29,554 nucleotides of DNA from Nemertoderma westbladi (taxonomy: Eukaryota; Xenacoelomorpha; Nemertodermatida; Nemertodermatidae): NCBI GenBank assembly GCA_032718475.1, contig JAUCBJ010005484.1:1-29554 (forward strand), read 5' to 3'. The position numbers and the translations under genes were made by a program. Shown piece by piece: positions 12,301 to 19,760 of this stretch; positions within the stretch are counted from its first letter, which is position 1; each line of letters starts with the position of its first letter. A model generated the notes under the pieces. It was not told the origin of the DNA, searched no databases, and saw only the letters and a program-made list of their open reading frames with translations.

Positions 12301-15300
12301 CCTAAAAACTTTGTACACTCTACTTTCTTTATAATATTGTCTTTAATTTTAACTTTGGGTAGGCCATCTAGGAAATAATTTTTGTTGAGTTCACTATTTG
12401 AAGATTCAATTAATAATTCAATATTGGAATCGTTATGCAGCAAGGTGGTGTCATCTGCAAAAAGGGTTGTCATAAATTTGGATACTAACGGCAGGTCATT
12501 TATATATAGTAAAAATAATAACGGAGATAACACCGATCCTTGTACAGTACCACATTTTAAAGATAGTGGGTCAGAAATTGTATCATTTATCACTACGACC
12601 TGCTTACGTTCGGTTAGAAAGCTTTTTATTAACGCATTAGGAGTTCCACGAATACCATAATTTTCGAGTTTTTTAATTAATATACTGTGGTCCAGCGTAT
12701 CAAACGCCTTTTTCAGGTCAATGTATATCGCGCAGCTGGTTTCTTTCGAATCAAGAAAAGTACGAATTTTCTCAGTCACAGTTAAAATAGCGCAGTAAGT
12801 TGAAACTTTCTTTCGAAATCCAAACTGGCATTTGGTGAGAATTGAAAAGTGATCCAGGTAAGAAATAAGCTGGTCGTAGATTATTTTTTCGTACAATTTT
12901 GTGAACACAGGTAAAATGGATATGGGCCGGTAGTTATTGGCATCAAGAGGGTCACCCCCTTTGTAGCTTGCAATTGTGCAGGGAATTCACCTGTAGTAAC
13001 AGCTAAGTTTATTAAGTACGTTAAGTGACGCGCTAATGGCTCCGCAACCAACTTAATAAGCGCGACCGGGAATGAATCGTTTGTTGAAGTATTGGGATTT
13101 AGTTGAAGGAGGTTGTAGTGCGTTTCAGCTACAGATGTTTCAATGAGGCAAAAATAATTTACTCGAGATTTCATATGTCTAGTGGGGTTGCGATTTGAGC
13201 GGGGTATTAGATTCGCCAGTTTAGATCCAATGGAAGAGAAGTGGGAATTTAGTTGCGCTGCTGTCTCTGATGTATTTACTGTGGTTTTAAACCCGTCTCT
13301 CGTCTGGTAATTAATTTTCAATGGGGCCGAAGTTTTTTTTCCCTTATTCATAGCAGAGTTAATTACCTTCCATGTCTTCGCCATATTTCCCTTAGCGTTA
13401 TCAAATTGCAAGGAAAAGTATGATTTCTCAGCTGCCCGCAAGGTCGAGGTTAGCACATTTTTATACCGTTTGTATTGTGAAACATTTTCATTGGACGGTT
13501 TTTTAATTGTTTAATATATAATTTGTTTTTTTTCACAATGCACTTAAGTAACTTTTCATTTAGCCATGGTTTTTTTGGCAAATTCTTTTTATGTATTATT
13601 TTCTTTGGTAAATGTTTGTTGCATAACCCTTCAAGGGACAGAACGACCTTTGTCAGAACGACAAAGGGTTTAATTAGTTAATGTAAATTAAAAGGGTTAT
13701 TTTGAATTGAATTGTATATTAATACTACTTAAGTGGTGTAACAGATGGTGGGACCATTTAGTTTGATTACCAGGTAAAAAAATTTTGGAAATGTGTTACA
13801 TACCCATCAAGACTGAATTCACTGTAATAAACAGGGTGGCTGTGAATTTTCCCTCGTTAGATAGGTTAGTTAGGTTCCACCTTGGTGTAGTGGTTGCATT
13901 GAATTCCAATCTATCTGGAGGTCGTGGGTTCGATCCCTGTATGTGTACCAAGGCAGTTTTCGATTCGGCACGAATGGTTTGAAGGGGCTAACCAGGGGGC
14001 ATCTATGCCTTGCATCCAAATGTTAGCTCTAACGGTCGAAGAAAACTTTATTTCTATACTTTTTTGCAAGTGTTGAAAAGTATCTTATACTAATTGGTAA
14101 TAATGTTTAAAAAATATATAAATGTTGATAATAATTTAACAAACTAATTGCAACTATTAAACTAGATATGAACCTTGTAATTCCGGTAAAATTCCGGCTG
14201 GAATTGACCCCATTCCGGCCGGAACCGGAATCGGGCAAAAACCGCCGGAATTCCGGGACATCCCTACTTTCATATAATAGCCAGGTTTTTATGATTGGAG
14301 CTGTACATCATAATAAACTAGGTCCATTACAGGGTGGGTGACGCAAAAAACCAATTACTTTTCGAATTCGCGCAGATATTCTGAAAAATTAATACAACGT
14401 AACGTTGCAAAAAATGGTGTTCAATAACACCGAAAAATGCCGGTCATTTTAAGATATGAATTATTGGAAATGATTGAGGAAGACAAAAGTTAAGGCGTTT
14501 GATTAGTTTTGGCCATTTTAAGTGATTTTGACCCAGCATGCCAATAATAATAGTTAAATTTCCTAAATAATTTGAAATTTCTAAATTACTACTGGTATAC
14601 TATAACACATATGGATATGGTTTTATGGAAATACAGTAAAAATTGTTCTTTCGTCACATTTAGGAAATTACTAATAATTATTTTATCCAATAGAGGTAAT
14701 TTATTGGAACACCAACGGACTCACACTGGTGCTAAGCCTTTTGTATGCACCGCTGGTGCTTCCTGCTGCAAGCGTTTCGCCCAAGAATCGTCTCTGAAAC
14801 GACATATGCGGTGTCACGCTGGAGATAAACCTTTCTGTTGCTACCATTGCGGCTATGTTGCGTCACAGAAGTGCGACCTCGCCAAGCATATAGCCAGGTT
14901 TGTTGTTGTGGTCTCAGTTGGCATGGCAATAACACGAAATTGTTAGGATACGATGAAGAGGGATACAGTGAATATATCATGTTACTTATTATACGTATAA
15001 TCGTAATATGATACTGGTATGTTAAGTACCGCTATAACACGTACTGACAACACTGCGGTAGACGTAACTATGACACACTAGTAGCATGAACGGTAGAATA
15101 GCGTGCTGCAAGCAAAGTTATTGTTCTGAAAAGGATTCCTAGTGTTAAGCGTTAACCATAAAGATGATTCTGACTCTTTAGTGTTTGTAACCTTTGAAAT
15201 AATGACAAAAACTATTTAAAATCAATTTACTTGAACTCTTTCTTAGTAAATCTTCACTCAGCATCATGTTGTGTCGGACCTTCGTCCTGGTGTTTCGGAC

Positions 15301-15515
15301 ATCCGACCCATTTGGACCTTCGTTCTATTGGGATCTTCGTCTGATTAGGACCATAGTCCTGGAACCAATATGTGGCTTCTTTGGTTTCTCTCACATAGGA
15401 CAGCCTGTAATTGTATTGTAGTATCGTATCTTTCAGTGAAGTATAAAATATATTTAAGGATTATGTATTTTAAAGTTAATTGTTTTCCAGAATGCATGCC
15501 GAAGTAGTGGAATAG
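6376..15515 (+). CDS. C2H2 zinc-finger protein, three coding exons (join 6376-7931, 14694-14897, 15491-15515)
   Basis: This is a predicted 594-residue nuclear DNA-binding protein. Exon 1 (ATG at 6376) encodes an acidic, Ser/Thr-rich N terminus (1-120). A degenerate CCHC-like finger (C122, C125, H138, C144) follows, then a run of fingers starting at C157, C186, C214, C243, C278 (last ligand Cys), C306 and C335. A Ser/Thr/Pro-rich linker spans about 360-505. Finger C509/C512 is cut by intron 1: the donor GTAAGT begins at 7932, phase 2. Exon 2 restores it as RRGNLLEHQRTHTGAKPF and adds fingers KRFAQESSLKRHMRCH and CCYHCGYVASQKCDLAKH. Exon 2 ends at AG/GTTTGT (14897/14898) in the middle of the last finger. 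The 25-nt exon after TTGTTTTCCAG (15490) supplies R-M-H, hence a proper second histidine, then five codons and TAG. Total coding length is 1785 nt, divisible by three. The specific orthologue is not recognised. Confidence 0.85.
8038..8340 (+). repeat. Dispersed repeat D, copy 1
   Basis: An ATA/ATAA microsatellite is followed by a segment with GTATCGGTTCTA, AAAGCGCTGT, CCCTATTAAAGA, GTGGCGGTT and ATGGAGACT. The same blocks appear in the same order on the opposite strand at 19490-19760. There is no coding capacity. It is probably a non-autonomous element; its ends were not defined. Confidence 0.75.
8384..8735 (+). mobile_element. Non-LTR RT relic, same family type as 418-946
   Basis: The plus strand begins with LTDLDFADDLEVLSES, the catalytic FADD box. 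A GFCYLGSW motif follows in one frame. In another frame comes a clear RIRKGKAWAALNSLSRIW block, then a FRLFIAAVVPVYSYMG stretch. At least one frameshift and in-frame stops separate the pieces. It corresponds to the first two-thirds of the 418-946 fragment and is dead. It lies inside intron 1 of the zinc-finger gene, in the gene's sense orientation. Confidence 0.85.
8836..8960. repeat. Family B foldback arm relic
   Basis: This matches one arm of the complete element at 26108-26925. Shared blocks in order are GTGGCACGTTATT, AACAATAAACTAAA, CAATAGAACAGGTTACAG, AGCTGTTATTTGCGT and GAATTTCCC. The tip and the C/G tract are missing or diverged. An unrelated-looking 17-nt G tract follows at 9071-9087. 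Confidence 0.75.
9129..9984. mobile_element. Foldback element, family A, copy 2
   Basis: It has the same termini as the 5153-6065 element (TACACCATGTCC / GGACATGGTGTA) and the same layout: arms of about 390 bp around a centre near 9560. The C tract (18 nt, 9171-9188) and G tract (17 nt, 9926-9942) sit at mirrored positions. The internal motif GGATTCCAAATATGTAACA is shared with copy 1. TA precedes the left end but the right flank is CG, so the target duplication is not intact. The two copies differ at many positions, so they are not a recent duplication of each other. No ORF is expected or seen. Confidence 0.88.
10338..10420. repeat. Family B foldback arm relic inside the hAT element
   Basis: A short diverged copy of the block TGTTATT...AAAACAATAAAC...ACAGGTTACAGTTT seen in the 26108-26925 element. 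Here it is nested within the hAT element. Confidence 0.6.
10816..11136. mobile_element. PIF/Harbinger-like MITE (315 bp) with TAA target duplication
   Basis: The element is 10819-11133. Its ends are GGCCCGTGCTCCACTGGTAA and the exact reverse complement TTACCAGTGGAGCACGGGCC. Complementarity continues through a GTCTTAGTCAGA / TCTGACTAAGAC block. TAA flanks both sides (10816-10818 and 11134-11136), matching the 3-bp TWA target preference of PIF/Harbinger elements. It is non-coding. Confidence 0.88.
11706..12965 (-). pseudogene. Reverse transcriptase domain of the CR1/L2-like LINE
   Basis: The uninterrupted frame covers RT from NNYRPISILPVFTKLYEK to the C terminus. Visible motifs are QFGFRKKVST, YIDLKKAFDTLDH (motif A), GTVQGSVLSPLLFLLYIND (motif B; the family norm is GVPQGS) and the catalytic FADDTTLL (motif C). 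LGVWIDDKLNW then follows, and a conserved C-terminal GPTIWNDLP block. The catalytic aspartates are present, but the protein lacks its N-terminal connection. Near 12965 the frame shifts, and roughly eight residues of the usual K-I-A-K-V-x-P-L segment are missing. The real start codon of the parent ORF is not in this copy. Confidence 0.9.
12966..13655 (-). pseudogene. N-terminal remnant of the LINE ORF2 (pre-RT region)
   Basis: The frame 12966-13495 carries the pre-RT region: an LTSTLRAAEKSYF segment, a WKVINSAMNKG block and NSHFSSIGSKLA, ending with GEFPAQL just before the frame break. Upstream, in another frame (about 13500-13655), lies a KKPWLNEKLLKCIVKKNKLY segment. A one-base shift at the A/T-run near 13500 separates them. 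No apurinic-type endonuclease residues remain. Confidence 0.8.
13866..14056 (+). mobile_element. tRNA-derived SINE
   Basis: A pol III promoter is recognisable: A box TGGTGTAGTGG at 13883-13893 and B box GGTTCGATCCC at 13927-13937, 33 bp apart as in tRNA genes. The tRNA-like head lacks a clean cloverleaf acceptor stem, so it is a SINE and not a functional tRNA. A unique body follows, ending in a GGTCGAAGAAAAC stretch and TTTATTT. It lies within the hAT element; target duplications were not identified. Confidence 0.82.
14275..14693. other. Last part of intron 1, no element recognised
   Basis: AT-rich intronic DNA between the hAT target duplication and the exon 2 acceptor. The frame that opens at 14572 is read-through of intron sequence into exon 2. 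Confidence 0.5.
14898..15490 (+). other. Intron 2 of the zinc-finger gene
   Basis: This 593-bp intron begins GTTTGT and ends TTGTTTTCCAG, a good polypyrimidine acceptor. It was assigned because the next bases restore the missing second zinc-ligand histidine. Around 15272-15362 it contains five imperfect repeats of a GGACCTTCGTCC-like unit spaced 17-20 bp apart. Confidence 0.65.
15272..15362. repeat. Short imperfect tandem repeat, GGACCTTCGTCC-like unit
   Basis: About five degenerate copies, spaced 17-20 bp apart (GGACCTTCGTCC, GGACATCCGACC, GGACCTTCGTTC, GGATCTTCGTCT, GGACCATAGTCC). Each is weakly self-complementary. It lies inside intron 2. Confidence 0.55.
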
Positions 15516-16362
15516 GTAAATCAATCGACATACCTAGAAGTTTACGCGATAGTTATTCACCTGGTCATTAACTTGTGACACTCAGCCCCCGGGGACGTGC
15601 AATTACAATGGTGAGTTACACTGTTTACTTTTACAGTAAGTAACTTATAATGTCGTCTTAACCATTGATGTTTGATGTGTTTGTATGTGTGTGTGTATGT
15701 TTTAATTTGTATCTCATAACTGGGCCTCGTGCTGCGCGAAGGCCCCACGAACGTGTGTTTGTATGTGTGTCTATTTCTTGCTCATCTTGGTATGGCAGAG
15801 AGACAAGTCGTAAGTTGTGATGGACAACTTCATTCCCCCCAAAATCTCGAAACTTTCAACATCGCGGAAGCCATGGTGAATGACTTCAATCTGGGAAGAC
15901 TGTAAACGATAATAGGTTAGATTTTGTGTTTTTATGTAAGTTGTCACTAGGGCAGATTGCGGAAAAGAGACGAAGCAATGCGAGTTAAGAAATATTTGTA
16001 ACAGGTTCTAGGTTAACAAATAGAACGAATGGAACATTCAATTATATTTTTTGAGGTAAACGTGAACGTTAAATATTACATTAATAAACCTTAAGACGAT
16101 ACGACGAAAAATATTTAGTAGATAACAACATAATATGAAACACCTACAGAAGTAAATAGGGTACATAAGCATAATAACAACAACAATTAAATAAATAATT
16201 GTAAAATAATCTTACATGTTAATTTCAGTGTACCGGTACAACACAGGGATATTGAGTCACTGACTAACTGCAACTTCCTACTACTATTTATATATATTCT
16301 TCCTAATTTAATTGTTTGTGGACGAGAGGCGAGTCGTGGATGTCTTCTAGTGTTGGAACCCA
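15516..16362. other. Convergent 3' regions of the zinc-finger and SMARCE1 genes
   Basis: This is the 847 bp between the two stop codons. On the plus strand AATAAA occurs at 16083-16088 and 16190-16195, the likely poly(A) signals of the zinc-finger gene. On the minus strand ATTAAA (16312-16307) lies about 50 bp past the SMARCE1 stop. The two 3' UTRs are therefore close and may overlap. A TACCGGTA palindrome is at 16231-16238. Confidence 0.5.
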
Positions 16363-18978
16363 TCACTGACCCATAGACCCAGGCCTAATCATAGTAACCA
16401 TAGGAACTTCGGAGTTGTGCGAACCTGCGGGACTAATAACCGGCGGGGAACTGGCCTCACCAGCGAAGGTGCCGGTGGCTGTGGTAACGATAGGGTCTAG
16501 TAAGGGAGGTTTGGTTAATAGTGTCGATGCAAGAACTGGCTCCTCCGCTGTGAGACTGGTGACCATCTCATGTGATGGTGTTCCTATAGCTTGTGGTGAA
16601 CCCAAGGGGTTATTGGGGTCCATAGCGAATTGTCCTCCAGGTTGCGTTGTAGCATAACTAGGTTGGGATAATGCGGGACCCCCTGATTGGGACAATATGA
16701 GACCCCCTGATTGGGACATATATGGTCTACCTGGTTGGGATAATATAGGACCTAATTGTTGGGACATATAAGGACCCCCTTCTTGTGGTATTATGGGACC
16801 ACCTGGCTGGGACAATATAGAACCTTCTTGAGACACAAATGGAACCCCTTGTTGGGACAATATCGTACCACCTTGGTGGGACATATAGGGTCCTCCTTGT
16901 TGTGATATTATGGGACCCCCTGGTTGGGACATTATTAGACCTCCTTGTTGGGACATATAAGGGGACAGTACGGGACCTTGTTGTTGTTGGGGCGTTATGG
17001 GACCTTGTTGGGACATTATGGGACCTTGCTGGGGCGTTATGGGACCTTGTTGGGGCATAATGGGACCTTGTTCGGGCATTACATGATCTCCTTGTTGGTA
17101 CAATGTGGGACCTGGTTGGAGCATTATACGACCTTTTTGGGACATAACAGGAACTTGGGACATAACAGGAACTTGTTGGGACATTATATGACCTTGCTGG
17201 GGCGTTATGGGACCTTGTTGGGACATTATGGGACCTTGTTGGGACATTATGGGACATTGTTGGGGCATTAAATGATCTCCTTGTTGGTACATTGTGGGAC
17301 CTGGTTGGGGCATTATAGGACCTTTTTGGGACATAACAGGAACTTGTTGGGACATTATATGACCTTGCTGGGACGTTATGGGACCTTGTTGGGACATTAT
17401 GGGACCTTGTTGGGTCATTATGGGACCTCGTTGGGACATAACAGGAACTTGTTTGGACATTATGGGTTCTCCAGTTTGGGACATTATAGGAACACCTTGC
17501 TGGGACATAAACTGACCTCTTTGTTGGGACATTAGAGGGCGTTGTTGGGACATCATGGGGCCTTGTTGGTGTATAATGGGACTTCCGTGATGGGACATTG
17601 GGGGACCTCCTGGATGGGACATTAAAGGACCTCCTGGTATGGAATTCGTTTGACCTAATAGTTGGGACCTATTTTGACCTGGACCACCGGTACCAGAATC
17701 AGACTTTATTGGGCTGCCACGGTAGCCAGATTCGCCACCAGATGGGCCACCATATTCCAAAGTTCTCAAACTACTGGGATATGATGTCCTTGGTACAGTA
17801 GGGGCTGGTAATATATTAGTAGCAATAGGTTGGGATACATATTTACCGCCAGGTTGGGATATTGATGGGGTGAAGTGCTGAGATGTATCAGTTCCACCAC
17901 TTTGGAACATCGCAGTAGAAGAACCAGAGTCAGTTATAATTTCACCTAAGTGAGACACTGGGACCTGGCCATGAGCATGGGATGTCATTGGGACTTTGGG
18001 TTGGATAATCATTGGACCACCGGATTGGGACAGCGTTGTATCTCTAGAACAGTCTGTAACAACCGGCGGTGCTGCTGTCACCACAGGAACTACATTAATT
18101 CGCTCCCCGGCGTTGTCGCAATCTCCCAGTCCAACCTTCACCGCGGACAGCGGCATGGTCCCGTCCTTAGCGAAGCGTGCCATTGCCTCGGCGTATGGCT
18201 GCAGTTTAGCCATCTTTGCAATCTGCCCGTCGATATCAGCGCACCGCTGGGAGAACTTGCGCTTCTTACTCTCGTATCCCTCCTCTAGATGGGAGAGTTC
18301 GTCCTCGAGTTTCCGTTGGTGTACGAGGAGCGATTGAACCTGGCGACGTAGTACCGCCATCCGGGAAGTCGTTACGATCGACTGGCAGTCAGGAACGCAA
18401 GAATCGTTAAAGATCTCGGCGATTAGTCGATGGTTGCGGGCGTAGCGGGCTGCCGCGAGGTGTTTAACCGAGAATCCATCGTCGTAGGAATCCTCGTCCT
18501 CTTCTGCTGAGGGTTGTATCGACATTCTCGCTTCCTGCGCGAGCTCTCGTTCGTACGGCGTCGCTCCCGCCCCCGCTAAAGCGGCGTCAGCGCGCCCCTT
18601 CTGCGCTATATAACTCTGGTACGCCGCGCTGTTGTGGTAGGCTTTTAGGCACTCGAGATATTCGCATTTATCTCGCTCGTATTCGTCGACGAACCGAGAT
18701 TTCTCGTTCTCTCCGAGGTCTCGCCACATCCCCCCAATAACCTTCCCGATCTCCCACAGCTTCAACTCCGGGTTCTCCGATTTCACTTGTTCCCAGACTA
18801 GTCGACTGAACCGCATGTACGGCATCAGGGGTTTCTCAGGGGGTTTCGGTGGTTTGTGAACCTTCGCAGCGCCCGGGTTCCCTCGTGCGGAACCCGTTGT
18901 CGATACGCTGAGACTACTGCCCGGGAGCAAACCGCTAGTGGTGCGGCTTAAACTGCCGCCTGCCGTTCCTCTGGACAT
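16363..18978 (-). CDS. SMARCE1: SMARCE1/BAF57-like SWI/SNF subunit, intronless, repeat-expanded C terminus
   Basis: A single uninterrupted frame of 871 codons from the ATG at 18978-18976 (about twice human SMARCE1, 411 residues). The open frame extends 11 non-ATG-initiated codons further upstream. After a Ser/Gly-rich leader come KPPKPPEKPLMPYMRFSR and the HMG box (about 43-118) with LKLWEIGKVIGGMWRDL. Next are the family signatures MSIQP...YDDGFS (about 152-170) and NHRLIAEI. A coiled coil (VLRRQVQSLLVHQRKLEDEL, about 208-245) follows, then KKRKF. These are the conserved parts of BAF57, the DNA-bending subunit of nuclear BAF/SWI-SNF remodellers. Residues about 448-774 are low-complexity GPIMSQQ/GGPYMSQQ repeats, then a Ser/Thr/Pro-rich end. 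Fly BAP111 also has a long tail, so the extension itself has precedent. SMARCE1 genes normally have many introns; none is seen here. Confidence 0.93.
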   Translation of the reverse strand: MSRGTAGGSLSRTTSGLLPGSSLSVSTTGSARGNPGAAKVHKPPKPPEKPLMPYMRFSRLVWEQVKSENPELKLWEIGKVIGGMWRDLGENEKSRFVDEYERDKCEYLECLKAYHNSAAYQSYIAQKGRADAALAGAGATPYERELAQEARMSIQPSAEEDEDSYDDGFSVKHLAAARYARNHRLIAEIFNDSCVPDCQSIVTTSRMAVLRRQVQSLLVHQRKLEDELSHLEEGYESKKRKFSQRCADIDGQIAKMAKLQPYAEAMARFAKDGTMPLSAVKVGLGDCDNAGERINVVPVVTAAPPVVTDCSRDTTLSQSGGPMIIQPKVPMTSHAHGQVPVSHLGEIITDSGSSTAMFQSGGTDTSQHFTPSISQPGGKYVSQPIATNILPAPTVPRTSYPSSLRTLEYGGPSGGESGYRGSPIKSDSGTGGPGQNRSQLLGQTNSIPGGPLMSHPGGPPMSHHGSPIIHQQGPMMSQQRPLMSQQRGQFMSQQGVPIMSQTGEPIMSKQVPVMSQRGPIMTQQGPIMSQQGPITSQQGHIMSQQVPVMSQKGPIMPQPGPTMYQQGDHLMPQQCPIMSQQGPIMSQQGPITPQQGHIMSQQVPVMSQVPVMSQKGRIMLQPGPTLYQQGDHVMPEQGPIMPQQGPITPQQGPIMSQQGPITPQQQQGPVLSPYMSQQGGLIMSQPGGPIISQQGGPYMSHQGGTILSQQGVPFVSQEGSILSQPGGPIIPQEGGPYMSQQLGPILSQPGRPYMSQSGGLILSQSGGPALSQPSYATTQPGGQFAMDPNNPLGSPQAIGTPSHEMVTSLTAEEPVLASTLLTKPPLLDPIVTTATGTFAGEASSPPVISPAGSHNSEVPMVTMIRPGSMGQ
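16657..17637 (-). repeat. Coding tandem repeat in SMARCE1 (21-24-bp units, MSQQ-type)
   Basis: Roughly 45 imperfect units of 7-8 codons read G-P-I-M-S-Q-Q or G-G-P-x-x-S-Q-x. A larger internal duplication of about 58 codons is visible. The block HIMSQQVPVMSQKG.IM.QPGPT.YQQGDH occurs twice, and the second copy carries an extra VPVMSQ unit. All changes keep the frame. The opposite strand is also open in several stretches here, a by-product of the repeat. Confidence 0.9.
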
Positions 18979-19489
18979 ACCGGTACCGGTAGCGAAATAC
19001 AGAAATAACAAACAGAACTAAGTGTCGTCTTTTAGTAGGTTGGTTCTGCGGTTGACGCTACCGCTACCGGTGCGGTGACCTGCTACCGGCAGGTAACTGT
19101 TAATAATCAGACAAAAGAAGAACGATCCAATTGATTCCAATTTTTTTCATAGCTGTTGGCCGTAGCCTGTTGGTTGTCCAGGCTGCCGGTTGCAGAGTGC
19201 AGATTAAATATGTTTAATGTTTAAATTGTAAATATCTGGTGCATACTGATGTGCTCAATTGAAGGCGGATTATATCAGTACCGTACTGGTAGGCATATTG
19301 TTTCAGTATGGAATAATACTTTGCCGAGCGGTGATGTCAGAATGAGACAAGGATAACTATTCCGTATAGGAGCCTTCGCACAGCCTGTGACATAAACTTC
19401 GTTAAGTTTTAAGTACAAAATAGGTCATAGATCTACTTACACGAACCAAACTACAAGACAAACCAACCAGGACTGAACTCCTTTGGACT
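18979..19489 (-). promoter_or_regulatory. Presumed SMARCE1 promoter and 5' UTR
   Basis: The call is by position. Two overlapping TACCGGTA palindromes (18978-18991) directly abut the start codon, so the ATG context is made of this repeated octamer. No TATA box or initiator is evident. No exon was recognised. Confidence 0.35.
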
Positions 19490-19760
19490 CAAAAATTCAA
19501 ACTGAAAATATTTGATGACTCATCGTTCTCTTATTCACCTCCAATAGTCTCCATGTTCAAACTAGAACCGCCACCGTTCTGACAAATTTTCGGAGCCTTC
19601 TACAAACCGAGCTCTTTAATAGGGCTTTCCAAATTTAAGCTACATTTTCGTCCAAATTTTAAGAATTTACAGCGCTTTATACTGTTATAGAACCGATACG
19701 TGGGAAAAACACGCTATAAGTGCATGATTTATTATTATTATTATTTAAACCTGATAAAAT
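19490..19760 (-). repeat. Dispersed repeat D, copy 2 (inverted relative to 8038-8340)
   Basis: Read on the minus strand it shows (ATA)n, GTATCGGTTCTA, AAAGCGCTGT, CCCTATTAAAGA, a TAGAAGGCT segment, GTGGCGGTT and ATGGAGACT, in the same order as copy 1. Similarity is clear but interrupted. Confidence 0.75.

Larger units (their letters stand above)
11164..13660 (-). mobile_element. CR1/L2-like LINE, 5'-truncated and frameshifted
   Basis: This is a non-LTR retrotransposon reading leftwards. Its 3' end is a simple repeat tail of ATTGAA units (plus strand CAATTT units, 11166-11189). It ends upstream at about 13660, so the endonuclease is missing. The coding parts comprise a connector (PWLNEKLLKCIVKKNKLY), an RAAEKSYF segment and a nearly complete RT. 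The main frame is 11706-12908, extended leftward in sense to about 12965. Most of the 3' UTR (11190-11705) is AT-rich. At least two frame breaks, near 13500 and 12965, make it inactive. It was inserted into the hAT element. Confidence 0.88.
10043..14274. mobile_element. hAT-type non-autonomous element with nested insertions
   Basis: The element proper is 10051-14266. Its termini are a perfect 12-bp inverted repeat, TAGGGATGTCCC / GGGACATCCCTA. It is flanked by a perfect 8-bp direct repeat, CTTTCATA, at 10043-10050 and 14267-14274. An 8-bp target duplication with short TIRs is the hAT superfamily hallmark. Just inside both ends are copies of the 20-bp palindromic motif ATTCCGGCCGGAACCGGAAT (10078-10097, 10112-10131, 14212-14231), plausible subterminal transposase-binding repeats. 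No transposase remnant was found. About 3 kb of the 4.2 kb is explained by later insertions: a family B relic, a Harbinger-like MITE, a LINE and a SINE. The original element was therefore roughly 1.2 kb. Confidence 0.9.
7932..14693 (+). other. Intron 1 of the zinc-finger gene (6.76 kb, transposon-filled)
   Basis: The donor is AG/GTAAGT, a strong consensus. The acceptor is preceded by CTAATAATTATTTTATCCAATAG, which offers a branch-point-like CTAAT. It is a phase 2 intron within a zinc finger. The acceptor is assigned because it rejoins a canonical finger and TGAKPF linker exactly. The intron carries a dispersed repeat, an RT relic, two inverted-repeat element families and a nested hAT element, listed separately. 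Confidence 0.88.

Noticed and set aside
13866-13952. Functional tRNA gene
   Set aside because: A and B boxes are present, but the ends do not pair into an acceptor stem and the sequence runs into a SINE body.
14572-14946. A stand-alone zinc-finger ORF starting at 14572
   Set aside because: Its first 41 codons are AT-rich intron sequence. Starting instead at the acceptor (14694) joins precisely to the broken finger of exon 1, and the end past 14897 breaks the final finger.
16727-17801. Several open frames on both strands across the SMARCE1 repeat (for example 16727-17257 minus, 16839-17271 plus)
   Set aside because: They are alternative-frame readings of the short-period coding repeat and contain only repetitive residues. 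The SMARCE1 frame continues into conserved domains.
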